64,000 nucleotides of DNA from Chromobacterium violaceum ATCC 12472 (GCF_000007705.1 NC_005085.1:2117752-2181751), one strand, 5' to 3'. Shown: positions 20,112 to 28,622, numbered from the stretch's first letter. The notes: generated by a model from the letters alone, not told the origin. Made by a program: numbers and translations.

Positions 20112-21791
20112 CTAAGCGGCGGCCCGGCCAAAGCAAACGCCCCGCGTACACGCGGGGCGTTTGCGGGCGGCTTCCGTCAGAAACCGGCGGTCTTGGCGAT
20201 GAAGGCGTTGAGATTGGCGGATGTTCAAGCTGCCCCAGCCTGTGGTGTAGTCCCATCCCGCAGTGGCTTTGAACGCGCCGTTGCTGCCGCTGGCCACGTC
20301 GCGGTACAGCGAAGGATTGGCCTTGAAGTATTTGTAGATGGCATTGGCCGGCGAAGTCAGCTTGTTGCCATTGGCGGATTGGATGCGGATCCAGAAGCCG
20401 CTGAACAGCGGCGCGGCCAGGCTGGTGCCGCCTACCTGGTAAGTGCTGCCGGATACCAGCACCAGCTCGCCGCTGCCGGGGTCGGCGTCGAAGGCGATGT
20501 CCGGCACGCCGCGCTTGGTCTTGGCTGTGGTCAGCACGCCGGAGGCGGTTTGCCAGGATGGGGCGGCTTCCGTGGCGCTGGGACCGCCGCCGCTGCCGCT
20601 CCAGGTCTTTTCGCTGCCGTAGGCGGTCGTGCCGCCGGTGGTCAGCGTGGTGCCGCCCACCGCGATCACGTAGGGTGAAACCGCCGGATAGCTTTGATAG
20701 GCGCTACTGCCGCCGCACTCGTAGGAGCCGGAATCGCCGCTGGAGACGGAAAAGGTCTGGCCATGGGCGACGGCGGCCTGCAGCATCTGGTCGACGCTGG
20801 CGGTCATGCCGGACGCTTTCGCGCCCAGTTCGCATTCGCCCAGCGACACATTGATCACCTTGGCGCTGTTGGCTGCCACCGCCGCATTGATGGCCGCGGC
20901 GATGTCGGCGTTGTTCATCGACGGCGCGACGTAGAACTGCAGCTGCTTCAACGCGCCGCCGCTGGCGGCCAGCATGGTCTGGCTGTCCAGATTCCACTCC
21001 ATGATGCCGGAGGTGTCGGCGCTGGGCGTGCCGGCGTTGACGATGGCGACGCTGGGCGCGGCGAAGCCGGCGCTTTTGGCGTAACTGTTCAGATCGGCCA
21101 CCGTCTGGCTCAGATTGCCTTCGGCGATGATGCCGGCCACGCCGTTTTTGGCGGCGGGAAGGCTGGCGGCGTTGTAGATCGAGGCGAAGTCCGTCGGCTT
21201 GTGGGCGACGATGCCCGAGGCGGCCTTGCTCACGCTTTGGGCGTGGAAGGCCGCATGGAACTGATGGACGCTCTGCAGACCGTGCACCGCCAGCACGATC
21301 CCGGCCAGGCTGGCCGGCACCTGGGCGTTCTGGATGTTGGCGACCGCTTGTCTGCCGCCCACATCGTATCGGTGCAGCCGGGTCTGGAAGGCGCCGTAAA
21401 CGGTGGCGGCGCTGCCTTCCGCCGTGACCAGCAGGTTATTGGGGGAGACGGCGATATTGCGGAAGCCGCTTTGCCGTAGATGGCTCACCACTTGTTGCGC
21501 TTGGGCCGCGGTGGGCGCGTATTGGCTCATGAACTGCGCGTCGCTGATGGGCTGTCCCTGCCCGGCCAGGATGTTGTCGGTGAGCGCGTTCAGCGAAGCC
21601 TGATTGCGCATCGCCAGGCTGACCGCGATGCGTACGACCTCGCCGCCGGCGATCTCTCCGGCATCCCGCGCGTTTGGAGCCAATTGCTGGGTTGGATGCG
21701 CCTGGGTGCCTGTGCTTATCCAACCGGCGGCCTGGACCGGGATGTTGAACAGGCAACCGAGCATCAACAAGGTCGTTTTATGGGTCTGCAT
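20112..21791 (-). CDS. S53 (sedolisin/pro-kumamolisin) peptidase with a 3' frameshift
   Basis: 559 aa as read. A signal peptide (MQTHKTTLLMLGCLFNIPVQAAG), an activation propeptide (about 25-195) and an S53 catalytic domain with Glu265 and Asp269 (MEWNLDS), oxyanion Asp353 (SSGDSG) and nucleophile Ser457 (GGTSLAAP). Sedolisins are secreted acid-active serine peptidases that cleave off their own propeptide. An extra base at about 20219-20220 shifts the frame after GWGSLNI; removing it gives a stop at 20177-20179 and a tail matching the 22856-24496 paralogue. As read, 26 unrelated residues are added and the frame crosses its own terminator hairpin. AGGAGAA precedes the ATG. Confidence 0.85.
   Translation of the reverse strand: MQTHKTTLLMLGCLFNIPVQAAGWISTGTQAHPTQQLAPNARDAGEIAGGEVVRIAVSLAMRNQASLNALTDNILAGQGQPISDAQFMSQYAPTAAQAQQVVSHLRQSGFRNIAVSPNNLLVTAEGSAATVYGAFQTRLHRYDVGGRQAVANIQNAQVPASLAGIVLAVHGLQSVHQFHAAFHAQSVSKAASGIVAHKPTDFASIYNAASLPAAKNGVAGIIAEGNLSQTVADLNSYAKSAGFAAPSVAIVNAGTPSADTSGIMEWNLDSQTMLAASGGALKQLQFYVAPSMNNADIAAAINAAVAANSAKVINVSLGECELGAKASGMTASVDQMLQAAVAHGQTFSVSSGDSGSYECGGSSAYQSYPAVSPYVIAVGGTTLTTGGTTAYGSEKTWSGSGGGPSATEAAPSWQTASGVLTTAKTKRGVPDIAFDADPGSGELVLVSGSTYQVGGTSLAAPLFSGFWIRIQSANGNKLTSPANAIYKYFKANPSLYRDVASGSNGAFKATAGWDYTTGWGSLNIRQSQRLHRQDRRFLTEAARKRPACTRGVCFGRAAA
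20133..20164 (-). terminator. Hairpin terminator of the frameshifted S53 gene
   Basis: A perfect 14-bp GC-rich stem (20133-20146 with 20151-20164). The T tract on the minus strand is short (TTTGC then TTT), so efficiency is uncertain. It lies beyond the restored stop (20177) but inside the frame-shifted reading. Confidence 0.7.
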
Positions 21792-21929
21792 GCCGCTTCT
21801 CCTGGAAAACCGCGCGGGGCCCGAGCATGAAGCCGCGCATGTTTTCTTGATAGTGTCCATTCGCTAGTCTGTAAAGCATTCACTCTTTAATTAATCGGTT
21901 TATTTGTAATGGTTGGATGCAAATCCGTG

Positions 21930-22627
21930 GCGCGCCGCTTGGGGTCGGCATCGAAGGCGATGTCCGGCACGCGCGCTGGAAGCTGAAATTGGGCAGCACG
22001 CCTGCGCTGGTTGGCCAGGCCGGCGCGCTTTCCGTGATGCTGGGACCGCCGCCCGTGCCGCTCCAGGCCGTTTCGCCGCCGTGCGCGGTTGTCCCGCTGG
22101 TGGCCAGCCTGGCGCCGCTCTCCGCGATCGCGTACGGCGAAACCGCCGGATAGCTTTGGTAGGGGAAATAGCCTTCTCATTCATTGGGACCGTTGTCGCC
22201 GGTGGGCATGGAGAAGGTCTGGCCGTGCGCGATGGCGGTCTAGAGCATCTGGTCGACACTGCAGGTCATGTCGGAGTAGAGGGCGCCCAGCTCGTCTTCG
22301 TCCTGCGACGCATTGATCGCCTTGGCGCTGTTGGCCGCCCTGCCGAGTGGATGGCAGCGGCGTCATCGATGGCGCCACATAGGATTGCGGCTGTTTCAGC
22401 GCGCCGCCGGTCTGGACTGTCCAGTCCAAGGTGGCCCTGTTGCGCCCGGCCAGGCTGACGGCGATGCGCACGAGCTAGCCGCTGGTTGCTTCTCCCTCGT
22501 CGCAGGCGGTGGGAATCAGCCGCAGGGTCGGATAAGCCTGGGTGCGGGTGGCAGCCCAGCCGGCGGCGTTTGCCGAAAGGCTGGCCAGGCTGAAGAGCGG
22601 CAGGAAAATCGATTGATGGGTCCGCAT
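21930..22627 (-). pseudogene. Decayed S53 peptidase gene
   Basis: The start is still recognisable at 22627: MRTHQSIFLPLFSLASLSANAAGW is a signal peptide like that of the neighbouring genes and is followed by the propeptide opening. An in-frame TAG stands at 22475-22477. Shortly after, the reading jumps from RIAVSLAGRNRAT in the propeptide to TGGALKQPQSYVAPSM in the catalytic domain, so some 200 codons are missing, including the catalytic Glu and Asp. Further stops and frame changes follow, and homology fades at FDADP near 21930, before the Ser nucleophile. It cannot make a peptidase. It is the middle member of a tandem array of three. Confidence 0.85.
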
Positions 22628-22800
22628 ATCATTTTTTTCTCTGAAGCCGCGCATCGTCCCCTTGTGAGCCAGACACGGCGTGCGCGTGCTTTCTCGATAA
22701 TGGGTCGCTTTTTCATTGTAAAGATTTAGTTGATTTATTTTTAATTTAATTCTATCAATTGAAAAGGCAGTGCGCAGATGCGCTTTTGTGAGGGAAAAGC

Positions 22801-22830
22801 TGAAAAGCCCCGGTTGCCCGGGGCTTTTCA
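22801..22830 (-). terminator. Intrinsic terminator of the intact S53 gene
   Basis: A perfect 13-bp stem (22801-22813 with 22818-22830), 4-base loop; on the minus strand the stem ends in CTTTTCA followed by a T-rich tail. It lies 26 bases after the stop. Confidence 0.85.
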
Positions 22831-22855
22831 CGTTACGGCTTGATACCTTCAGCGC

Positions 22856-24496
22856 TTAGAAGCCGGAGTGGCTGTTGATGAAGGTGTTCAGGTTGGCGAC
22901 GTTCAGGCTGCCCCAGCCGGTGGCGTAGTCCCAGCTGGCGGTGGCTTTGTAACCGCCGTTGTTGCCGCTGGTCACGTCGTGGTACAGCGAGGGGTTGGCT
23001 TTGAAGTACTGATAGATGGCCGGGTTCGGCGATACCAGGCTGTTGCCGTGAGCGGACTGGATGCGCGCCCAGAAGCCGGTGAACAGCGGAGCAGCCAGGC
23101 TGGTGCCGCCGATTTGCTGATTGCTGCCGTTCACGATCACCAGCGCGCCGCTGTTCGGGTCAGCGTCGAACGACACGTCCGGCACGCCGCGCTTGGTCTT
23201 GGACGTGGTCAGCACGCCGGCCTTGGTTTGCCAAGACGGAGCCGCTTCGACGACGCTCGGGCCGCCGCCGGTGCCGTTCCAGACGGTTTCCGACGAGTAC
23301 TTGGTGGTGCCGCTGGTGTTCACCGTGGTGCCGCCGATGGCGATCACGTAGGGCGAAGTGGCCGGGTAGCTTTGGCCTGAGGTGCTGCCGCATTCGGCGG
23401 AGCCGGAGTCGCCGGTGGAAACCGAGAAGGTCTGGCCCTGAGCCACCGCGGTCTGGAAGATCTGATCGTCGGAGGCGATGGTGCCATCGCTTTGCGCGTA
23501 ACGTTCGCATTCGCCCAGGGACACATTGATCACCTTGGCCGAACCGTCGCTGACGGCCGAGTTGTAGGCGGCGGTGATGTCGGCGTTGGTCATCGAGGTG
23601 GCGACGTAGAAGTTCATCTGCTGCAGCGCGCCGCCGGCGGCCGCGAGGATGTCCTGGCTGTCCAGGTTCCATTCGCCCACGCCATCGGTGTCGGACGAGG
23701 CGTCGCCGGCGTTGATCACGTTGGTCTGCACATAGCTGTAGCCGGCGGAGTCTTCAAACTGCTGCAGGTCTTGCAGGGTTTGGGTCAGGTCGCCTTCGGC
23801 GATGATGCCGACGGTGGTGTTGCTGGCCGGGGGCAGGCTGCTGGCGTTGTAGATCAGCGGGAAGTCGGTCGGGTTGTGGCCGATCACGCTGTTGGTCTTG
23901 GCCGAGGCCAGGGTTTGCACGCCGCTCTTGCGCAGGGTGGTGTGGAAGGTATGGACGTTCTGCAGGCCGTGAACGGCCAGAACGGTATCGCCCAGCGACT
24001 GCGGCACTTGAGCGGCGGTCACGTTGGCGAACGCCGAGCGGCCGTTGACGTTGAAGTGATGCAGGGTGGCGTTGAACGCGGTCTTGGCGGTGGCGGCGCT
24101 GCCTTCGGCGGTGATCAACATGCGGTTCGGAGCGACCTTGATGTTACGGAAGCCGCTCTTTTGCAGGTGGGACACTACTTTTTGCACTTGGGCCTGGGTC
24201 GGAGCGTACTGGGCCATGAATTCGGAATGGCTCAGCGTTTTGTGGCTGGTGCCAGCCAGCAAGCTGTCGGTCAGGGCGTCAAGCTGGGCCTTGTTGCGCA
24301 GTTTCAGCGTAACGGTTACATGCACGGACTGACCGGCAGCGAGCTCGCCCGTGCTCTTGGCGGCGGCGGAGCTGGTCAGGGTGGCGGCCAGCGGGTGAGC
24401 CTGGGTGGCGGTGTTGACCCAGCCTTCGGCTGCTTGTGCGCCGGCGGCGAATACGCCGGCAACGATCAGTGCAATAGCGTGCTGTTTTGCAAACAT
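22856..24496 (-). CDS. S53 (sedolisin/pro-kumamolisin) peptidase, intact
   Basis: 546 aa, secreted. A signal peptide (MFAKQHAIALIVAGVFAAGAQAA) is followed by a Pro-kumamolisin activation domain (about 25-200) and the S53 domain. The catalytic residues are Glu275 and Asp279 (GEWNLDS), oxyanion Asp363 (STGDSG) and Ser466 (IGGTSLAAP). The C-terminal DVTSGNNGG...WDYATGWGSLNV carries the calcium-site aspartate pattern of the family. Base use differs little from its neighbours. AGGAGA precedes the ATG; an upstream in-frame extension lacks a ribosome site and would bury the signal peptide. A role in extracellular protein degradation is inferred from the family. Confidence 0.92.
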   Translation of the reverse strand: MFAKQHAIALIVAGVFAAGAQAAEGWVNTATQAHPLAATLTSSAAAKSTGELAAGQSVHVTVTLKLRNKAQLDALTDSLLAGTSHKTLSHSEFMAQYAPTQAQVQKVVSHLQKSGFRNIKVAPNRMLITAEGSAATAKTAFNATLHHFNVNGRSAFANVTAAQVPQSLGDTVLAVHGLQNVHTFHTTLRKSGVQTLASAKTNSVIGHNPTDFPLIYNASSLPPASNTTVGIIAEGDLTQTLQDLQQFEDSAGYSYVQTNVINAGDASSDTDGVGEWNLDSQDILAAAGGALQQMNFYVATSMTNADITAAYNSAVSDGSAKVINVSLGECERYAQSDGTIASDDQIFQTAVAQGQTFSVSTGDSGSAECGSTSGQSYPATSPYVIAIGGTTVNTSGTTKYSSETVWNGTGGGPSVVEAAPSWQTKAGVLTTSKTKRGVPDVSFDADPNSGALVIVNGSNQQIGGTSLAAPLFTGFWARIQSAHGNSLVSPNPAIYQYFKANPSLYHDVTSGNNGGYKATASWDYATGWGSLNVANLNTFINSHSGF

Positions 24497-24624
24497 GCAG
24501 TTTCTCCTCTTGCGGTTTAAGTACAGGAAAAAACGATATGTCTTTTCCTGATAGTGGCAGGGCTTGTATTGCGAATTGTGTTCGCGCCCTTGGCCTATGG
24601 TTGCCTCCGGATAATTCGAGGCAT

Positions 24625-24642
24625 GTCGTAATTTCATACGAC
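24625..24642. promoter_or_regulatory. Dyad GTCGTA-N6-TACGAC upstream of the S53 gene
   Basis: Perfect 6-bp arms around six bases, about 130 bases upstream of the peptidase ATG. A candidate operator; the regulator is unknown. Confidence 0.35.
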
Positions 24643-24678
24643 TCTTCCGCAATAGTGCATGTGGAATAAAAATGCCAA

Positions 24679-24699
24679 ATGAATTTAATACAAATTCAT
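24679..24699. promoter_or_regulatory. Dyad ATGAATTT-N5-AAATTCAT
   Basis: Perfect 8-bp arms around five bases (21 bp in all) in the AT-rich leader between the divergent S53 and TonB receptor genes. The size and symmetry fit a dimeric repressor site. Confidence 0.45.
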
Positions 24700-24820
24700 A
24701 CTTTGAGATCTTTATTAATCAATTTCGCAAACATTTACCCTTTTTAGAAGCTTGGCAATGGCCATGAATGACGAAGTAGAGCATTTGCACGATTTTCGGT
24801 ATTTTTAGGGTTTATTATTG

Positions 24821-24837
24821 CTCATGCTTGGCATGAG
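24821..24837. promoter_or_regulatory. Dyad CTCATGC-TTG-GCATGAG, shared with receptor 2 leader
   Basis: Perfect 7-bp arms around TTG, about 390 bases before the receptor 1 start. The leader of receptor 2 has CATGC-GTG-GCATGAG at 40907-40921, differing at one spacer base and one arm base. Position relative to the receptor start is similar (about 420 bases). Confidence 0.5.
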
Positions 24838-25110
24838 TTTTCGTGAGAGGGAGAGTGAGGGAAAACATGGTCCACGCTATGAACGGCGCAATATAAAGAT
24901 GATCGGACTGCGTAAATGCAACAAATTAGACATCATTTATCAGCAATGGAAAGTATTTCCTAATTTGTGTTTGTGACAAACAGTGACATTCCATCGTCAT
25001 TGATGCTGAAATTGCTATGTATTTGCTTGCCTGAATTGTGACGAAGCGTGACTGTCATGAATGCGTTTGTTTGCTCTCTTTTTGAAAGGCAAGACAAAAG
25101 TAAATGGCTG

Positions 25111-25146
25111 TTGACGTTAGTCATTACAAACTTTCACACTCGAATT
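25111..25146 (+). promoter_or_regulatory. Conserved leader block TTGACG-N21-ACTCGAATT (receptor 1)
   Basis: TTGACG at 25111-25116 and ACTCGAATT at 25138-25146, 119 bases before the receptor ATG. The same two words with exactly the same spacing occur before receptor 2 (41207-41242). TTGACG is a good -35 hexamer, but no clear -10 follows at the usual distance, so an activator-dependent or alternative-sigma promoter, or an operator, is possible. Confidence 0.5.
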
Positions 25147-25229
25147 GCCTTCACTTGGCACGACAAATAGATAAGATCGGCCGCTCACGAGGCGGCAGGC
25201 AATACCTCTACATGGGATTTGGAGAAATG

Positions 25230-27776
25230 ATGAACTACAAGAGAAAAACGCTTGCGATAGCGCTGTCGCTGATCGGCAGTGTTGGCTACATGCCCTTGGC
25301 GCATGCGGACTCGGATAGCTCCGGCACGCTGGATCGTGTGGAAGTGACCGGATCGAACATCAAACGTTCGATCAGCAAAGAAACCGCAGTTCCGATGACC
25401 ATCATCAAAACGGATGATCTGGTCAAGCAGGGCCTGACCTCCGTCGAGCAAGTGGTCAACAGCCTGGCCGCCAACCAATCCAGCCAGGGCGCCAATGCGG
25501 CGGTCGGCGCATCTACCGGCGGCGCCGCGTATGCCAGCCTGCGTGGCCTGGGCCACCAGTACACCTTGATTCTGCTCGATGGCCGACGCATCGTGAATCA
25601 GCCGATGGACGGCACGTCGGTAGATTTGAATGCCATTCCGCTTTCCGTGATTGATCGCGTCGAGGTGGTGCGTGATGGAGCTTCCGCGATCTACGGTACC
25701 GATGCGATCGGCGGCGTAATCAACTTCATCACTAAAAAGACCATGACGGGCCTGAATATCGGTGGCGAATTTGTGTCCCCGCAGCGATCCGGAGGCAAGG
25801 AGAAAAGCGTCAACATCTCCTATGGCTATGGCGATCTCGGCAAAGATGGATTCAACATCTATGGCGCTTACGATTACCACAAGACCGAAAAGATCATGGC
25901 CACCGACCGTGATTTTGCTTCGACGATCACAAGCAGCACCAAGCGCAGCGTCAACAGCTTCCCGGCCAATTACCTGAATTCCAAGGGCGATCTGGTGGCC
26001 GCAAACCCGGCTTGTAAACCACCGTACTCGATTCCGGATGGCAGCGGCGCCTGCTCCGAGCTGTATTCCCTTTTCCCGTCCATTCAGCCGGAAATCGAGC
26101 AGCAAACCGCCGTGCTGAAGGGGACGACTCGTCTGGGCGATCATGAGTTGTCGCTGCAGTACATGATCACCAAGACCAAAAACACGACCTGGGTGGCACC
26201 TACGCCTTTTTCCGGTGATGTCACATCGCCCACCGCGCCGGGGGAAAATCCTGCCAATGGCCCATTCCCGCTCTACGGGCGCTCGGTGCCTGCGGGGGAT
26301 CGCGTGGACAGCAGCACGGCGACGACCCAGCGTTTGCAGTTTAATGCGGAAGGCTTGATCGCCGGCTGGGATTATCGCGCGGGCCTTGGCCATTCTGAGA
26401 GCAAGGTGACGCATGATGTAGTCAGCGGCTACCTGAGCCAGAGCAAGCTGCAAAATGCTTTGAATAATGGTTTCAACCCGGATACCGAAGATCCGGCCGC
26501 ATGGGCACCATACGCATCCACCGGGCAAATTGAGCAAGCCAAATCCAAACTTGATCAGGCTGATTTCAAGGTGAGCAAGGAAGTGTACCAACTGCCGGCG
26601 GGTATGCTTGCGGTGGCGTTGGGCGTAGAGACCCGGCATGAGACTATTGAGCATACTTATAACCATGCAGTGGCATCGGATACGCTCAGCACCGGCTTGA
26701 CTAAGACGACGGATGGTTCCGGCAGTCGCAATGCGCAAGCTTTGTACGCCGAGATGGACATTCCCGTGATCAAGCACCTGGATGCCAACCTCGCTGTCCG
26801 TTACGACCATTACAGCGACTCCGGCAGCTCGGTCAATCCGAAGGTATCCCTGAAGTACCAGCCCATCCCGCAGCTGCTGTTGCGTACTTCGGCCAGCACG
26901 GGTTTCCGCGCGCCGTCGCTGTACGACATCAACCAGCCTAACCAGCAGCAACTGACTGCCAAGAACTACACCGACCCGGTATTGTGCCCTGGCGGCGTCG
27001 CGCAGCCTGGCGCGGGCTCTAATTCTTGCGTCAAGACTCAGCAGAACCTGTTTGTCGGCGGCAACAAGTCGTTGAATCCGGAAAAATCGTCTTCCCTGTC
27101 GTTTGGCATGGTGCTTGAGCCGGTCAAGGATCTGACGACCAGCGTCGATTTCTGGTGGACGAATATCCAGAACACCATCGGCTCCTTGAATGAAGCGACG
27201 ATTTTTGGCAATCCGAGCAAGTATGGCAATCTGTTCGTGCGAGATGGCAGCAACAACCTGCTGTACGTGATGGATGCCACCCAGAACCTGGGGAATACCA
27301 GCGCGGCCGGGGTTGATCTTGGCTTCTCGTACCGCTTCCCGCGCACGGCCATTGGTACCTTCTCCGTCAATCTGGATGGAACCTATATCAGCAAACATAT
27401 GTTCCAGTACGAGAAAGGCGGCGATTACCATAGCGACCTGGGCGCATACGTGAATGGCGGCCCGACTTTCCGTTGGCAGCACAATCTTTCCTTGAACTGG
27501 TCGGAAGGCGCATGGAGCGGGATCCTGGCTCAGGACTACAAGTCCGGTTATACGGACGATGTGGCAACGCACATGGTCAAGCCTTATTCCACCTGGAACC
27601 TGTCGGGCAGCTATGCCTGGGACAAGAAGCTGACGCTGACTGTTGGCGTGCGCAATCTCTTCGATCAGCTGCCTCCTTGGAGCAATCAAGGCGATACCAC
27701 TCCGCAAGGATATGATCCGCGCTTTACCGATGCAGTGGGCCGCGCCTACTTCCTGAAGGCCAATTACAAGATGTAA
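25230..27776 (+). CDS. TonB-dependent outer-membrane receptor 1
   Basis: 848 aa. Signal peptide (about 1-24), then a TonB-box-like LDRVEVTGSNIKRS, a plug domain (about 50-170; QYTLILLDGRRIVNQ...DRVEVVRDGASAIYGTDAIGGVINFITKK is the family signature) and a 22-strand barrel to the C-terminus, with the late motif LTVGVRNLFDQLPPW and a terminal hydrophobic residue (FLKANYKM). The start at 25230 follows GGAGAA by five bases. The cargo is not identifiable: no haem or siderophore signature is seen, and peptide or other substrates are possible. It is a diverged paralogue of the receptor at 41341 and heads a unit with tonB-exbB-exbD-exbD. Confidence 0.9.
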   Translation: MNYKRKTLAIALSLIGSVGYMPLAHADSDSSGTLDRVEVTGSNIKRSISKETAVPMTIIKTDDLVKQGLTSVEQVVNSLAANQSSQGANAAVGASTGGAAYASLRGLGHQYTLILLDGRRIVNQPMDGTSVDLNAIPLSVIDRVEVVRDGASAIYGTDAIGGVINFITKKTMTGLNIGGEFVSPQRSGGKEKSVNISYGYGDLGKDGFNIYGAYDYHKTEKIMATDRDFASTITSSTKRSVNSFPANYLNSKGDLVAANPACKPPYSIPDGSGACSELYSLFPSIQPEIEQQTAVLKGTTRLGDHELSLQYMITKTKNTTWVAPTPFSGDVTSPTAPGENPANGPFPLYGRSVPAGDRVDSSTATTQRLQFNAEGLIAGWDYRAGLGHSESKVTHDVVSGYLSQSKLQNALNNGFNPDTEDPAAWAPYASTGQIEQAKSKLDQADFKVSKEVYQLPAGMLAVALGVETRHETIEHTYNHAVASDTLSTGLTKTTDGSGSRNAQALYAEMDIPVIKHLDANLAVRYDHYSDSGSSVNPKVSLKYQPIPQLLLRTSASTGFRAPSLYDINQPNQQQLTAKNYTDPVLCPGGVAQPGAGSNSCVKTQQNLFVGGNKSLNPEKSSSLSFGMVLEPVKDLTTSVDFWWTNIQNTIGSLNEATIFGNPSKYGNLFVRDGSNNLLYVMDATQNLGNTSAAGVDLGFSYRFPRTAIGTFSVNLDGTYISKHMFQYEKGGDYHSDLGAYVNGGPTFRWQHNLSLNWSEGAWSGILAQDYKSGYTDDVATHMVKPYSTWNLSGSYAWDKKLTLTVGVRNLFDQLPPWSNQGDTTPQGYDPRFTDAVGRAYFLKANYKM

Positions 27777-27790
27777 GCCGCGGGGCATGC

Positions 27791-27820
27791 GCCCCCGGAC
27801 GCCGGCTGGCGTCTGGGGGC
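27791..27820 (+). promoter_or_regulatory. Hairpin between receptor 1 and tonB 1
   Basis: A 13-bp stem with one G-U pair (27791-27803 with 27808-27820) and a 4-base loop, 15 bases after the receptor stop. No T tract follows, so it is more likely an RNA stabiliser or weak attenuator than a full terminator. Confidence 0.5.
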
Positions 27821-27932
27821 AATTACGGATTGCGGATGGTCCGTTACAGGAGTTCACTTTGCGGTGTCGGGAATGGGCGGAGGATGCCGGTTCCCGACCC
27901 ACAGGTGCATGCACGCAGGGAAGGTAATTGCA

Positions 27933-28583
27933 ATGAGCAGTGTTTCCATCAAACGCAACAGCGGAATGCTCAGCCGGCGCTCGGCCGGTCTTGTGGGCGT
28001 TGTGGTATTCCATGCCTTGCTGATCTACGCGCTGGTGACCGGTTTGGCCCAGGGGGTGGTCAAGGTGATCCAGCAGAAAGTGGAAGTGTCGGTGATCAGC
28101 GAACCGCCGCCGCCGCCACCACCGCCGCCGAAGATCGAGAAAGTGGTGCAGCAGCCGACGGCGCCGAAGCCGCAGGCCTACGTGCCGCCGGTGGTCAATC
28201 CGCCGCCGATGGTGCAATCGCAGAACGCGATCCAATCGGTGACGGCCGATCCGACGCCGCAGCCGGCGCCGACGCCGACCCCGGCGGTGGAAGCGCCGAA
28301 GGGCCCGGTTTCGGCCAAGGCCAACTGCAGCCATCTGGAAGCGCCGGAGTATCCGAGCAAGGCCCAGGAAGACGAAATCCAGGGCGTGGTGTCGGTGGTG
28401 TTCAGCGTGGGCGCCAGCGGCAAGTTCGGCGGCGAGGCCAGCTTCAATTTCAGCGGCGACATTCCGCCGCGCTACCGCAGCAGCTTCAAGTCGGCGATCA
28501 CGGCCGCACTGCAGGGTTACACCTGCCAGGCCAATTCCCAGCTGAAACAGGAATTCGGCTTCAAACTCGACTCTGGCGCCTAA
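27933..28583 (+). CDS. tonB: Energy transducer TonB (unit 1)
   Basis: 216 aa. An N-terminal basic stretch and one membrane helix (about 17-40, GLVGVVVFHALLIYALVTGLAQ) anchor it in the inner membrane. A proline-rich periplasmic spacer (poly-Pro then KIEKVVQQPTAPKPQAYVPP) leads to a C-terminal TonB-like domain with two cysteines (ANCSHLEAPEYPSKA..., GYTCQAN). It carries proton-motive energy from ExbBD to receptors. From base 28020 on the gene is nearly identical to the copy at 44133; before that point the two differ clearly. GGGAAGG lies nine bases before the chosen ATG. Confidence 0.88.
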   Translation: MSSVSIKRNSGMLSRRSAGLVGVVVFHALLIYALVTGLAQGVVKVIQQKVEVSVISEPPPPPPPPPKIEKVVQQPTAPKPQAYVPPVVNPPPMVQSQNAIQSVTADPTPQPAPTPTPAVEAPKGPVSAKANCSHLEAPEYPSKAQEDEIQGVVSVVFSVGASGKFGGEASFNFSGDIPPRYRSSFKSAITAALQGYTCQANSQLKQEFGFKLDSGA

Positions 28584-28622
28584 GTCGCCCAGGGCATCTC
28601 AAGACACAAAGGAGCAAATACC

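Larger units (their letters stand above)
24497..25229. other. AT-rich divergent leader between the S53 gene and TonB receptor 1
   Basis: 733 bases without a gene, clearly richer in A and T than the surroundings. It contains several dyads listed separately (24625-24642, 24679-24699, 24821-24837) and the conserved block at 25111-25146. It must hold promoters for the minus-strand peptidase and the plus-strand receptor. No classical Fur box (GATAATGATAATCATTATC-like) was found by eye. Confidence 0.6.

Noticed and set aside
24497-25229. Search for a Fur box or other iron-regulator site before receptor 1
   Set aside because: No sequence close enough to the Fur consensus was seen by eye, so iron control is not claimed.
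25185-28334. A long minus-strand open frame opposite receptor 1 and tonB
   Set aside because: It is the shadow of the plus-strand genes in GC-rich sequence: no ribosome site, no family features, and the plus-strand proteins are clear.
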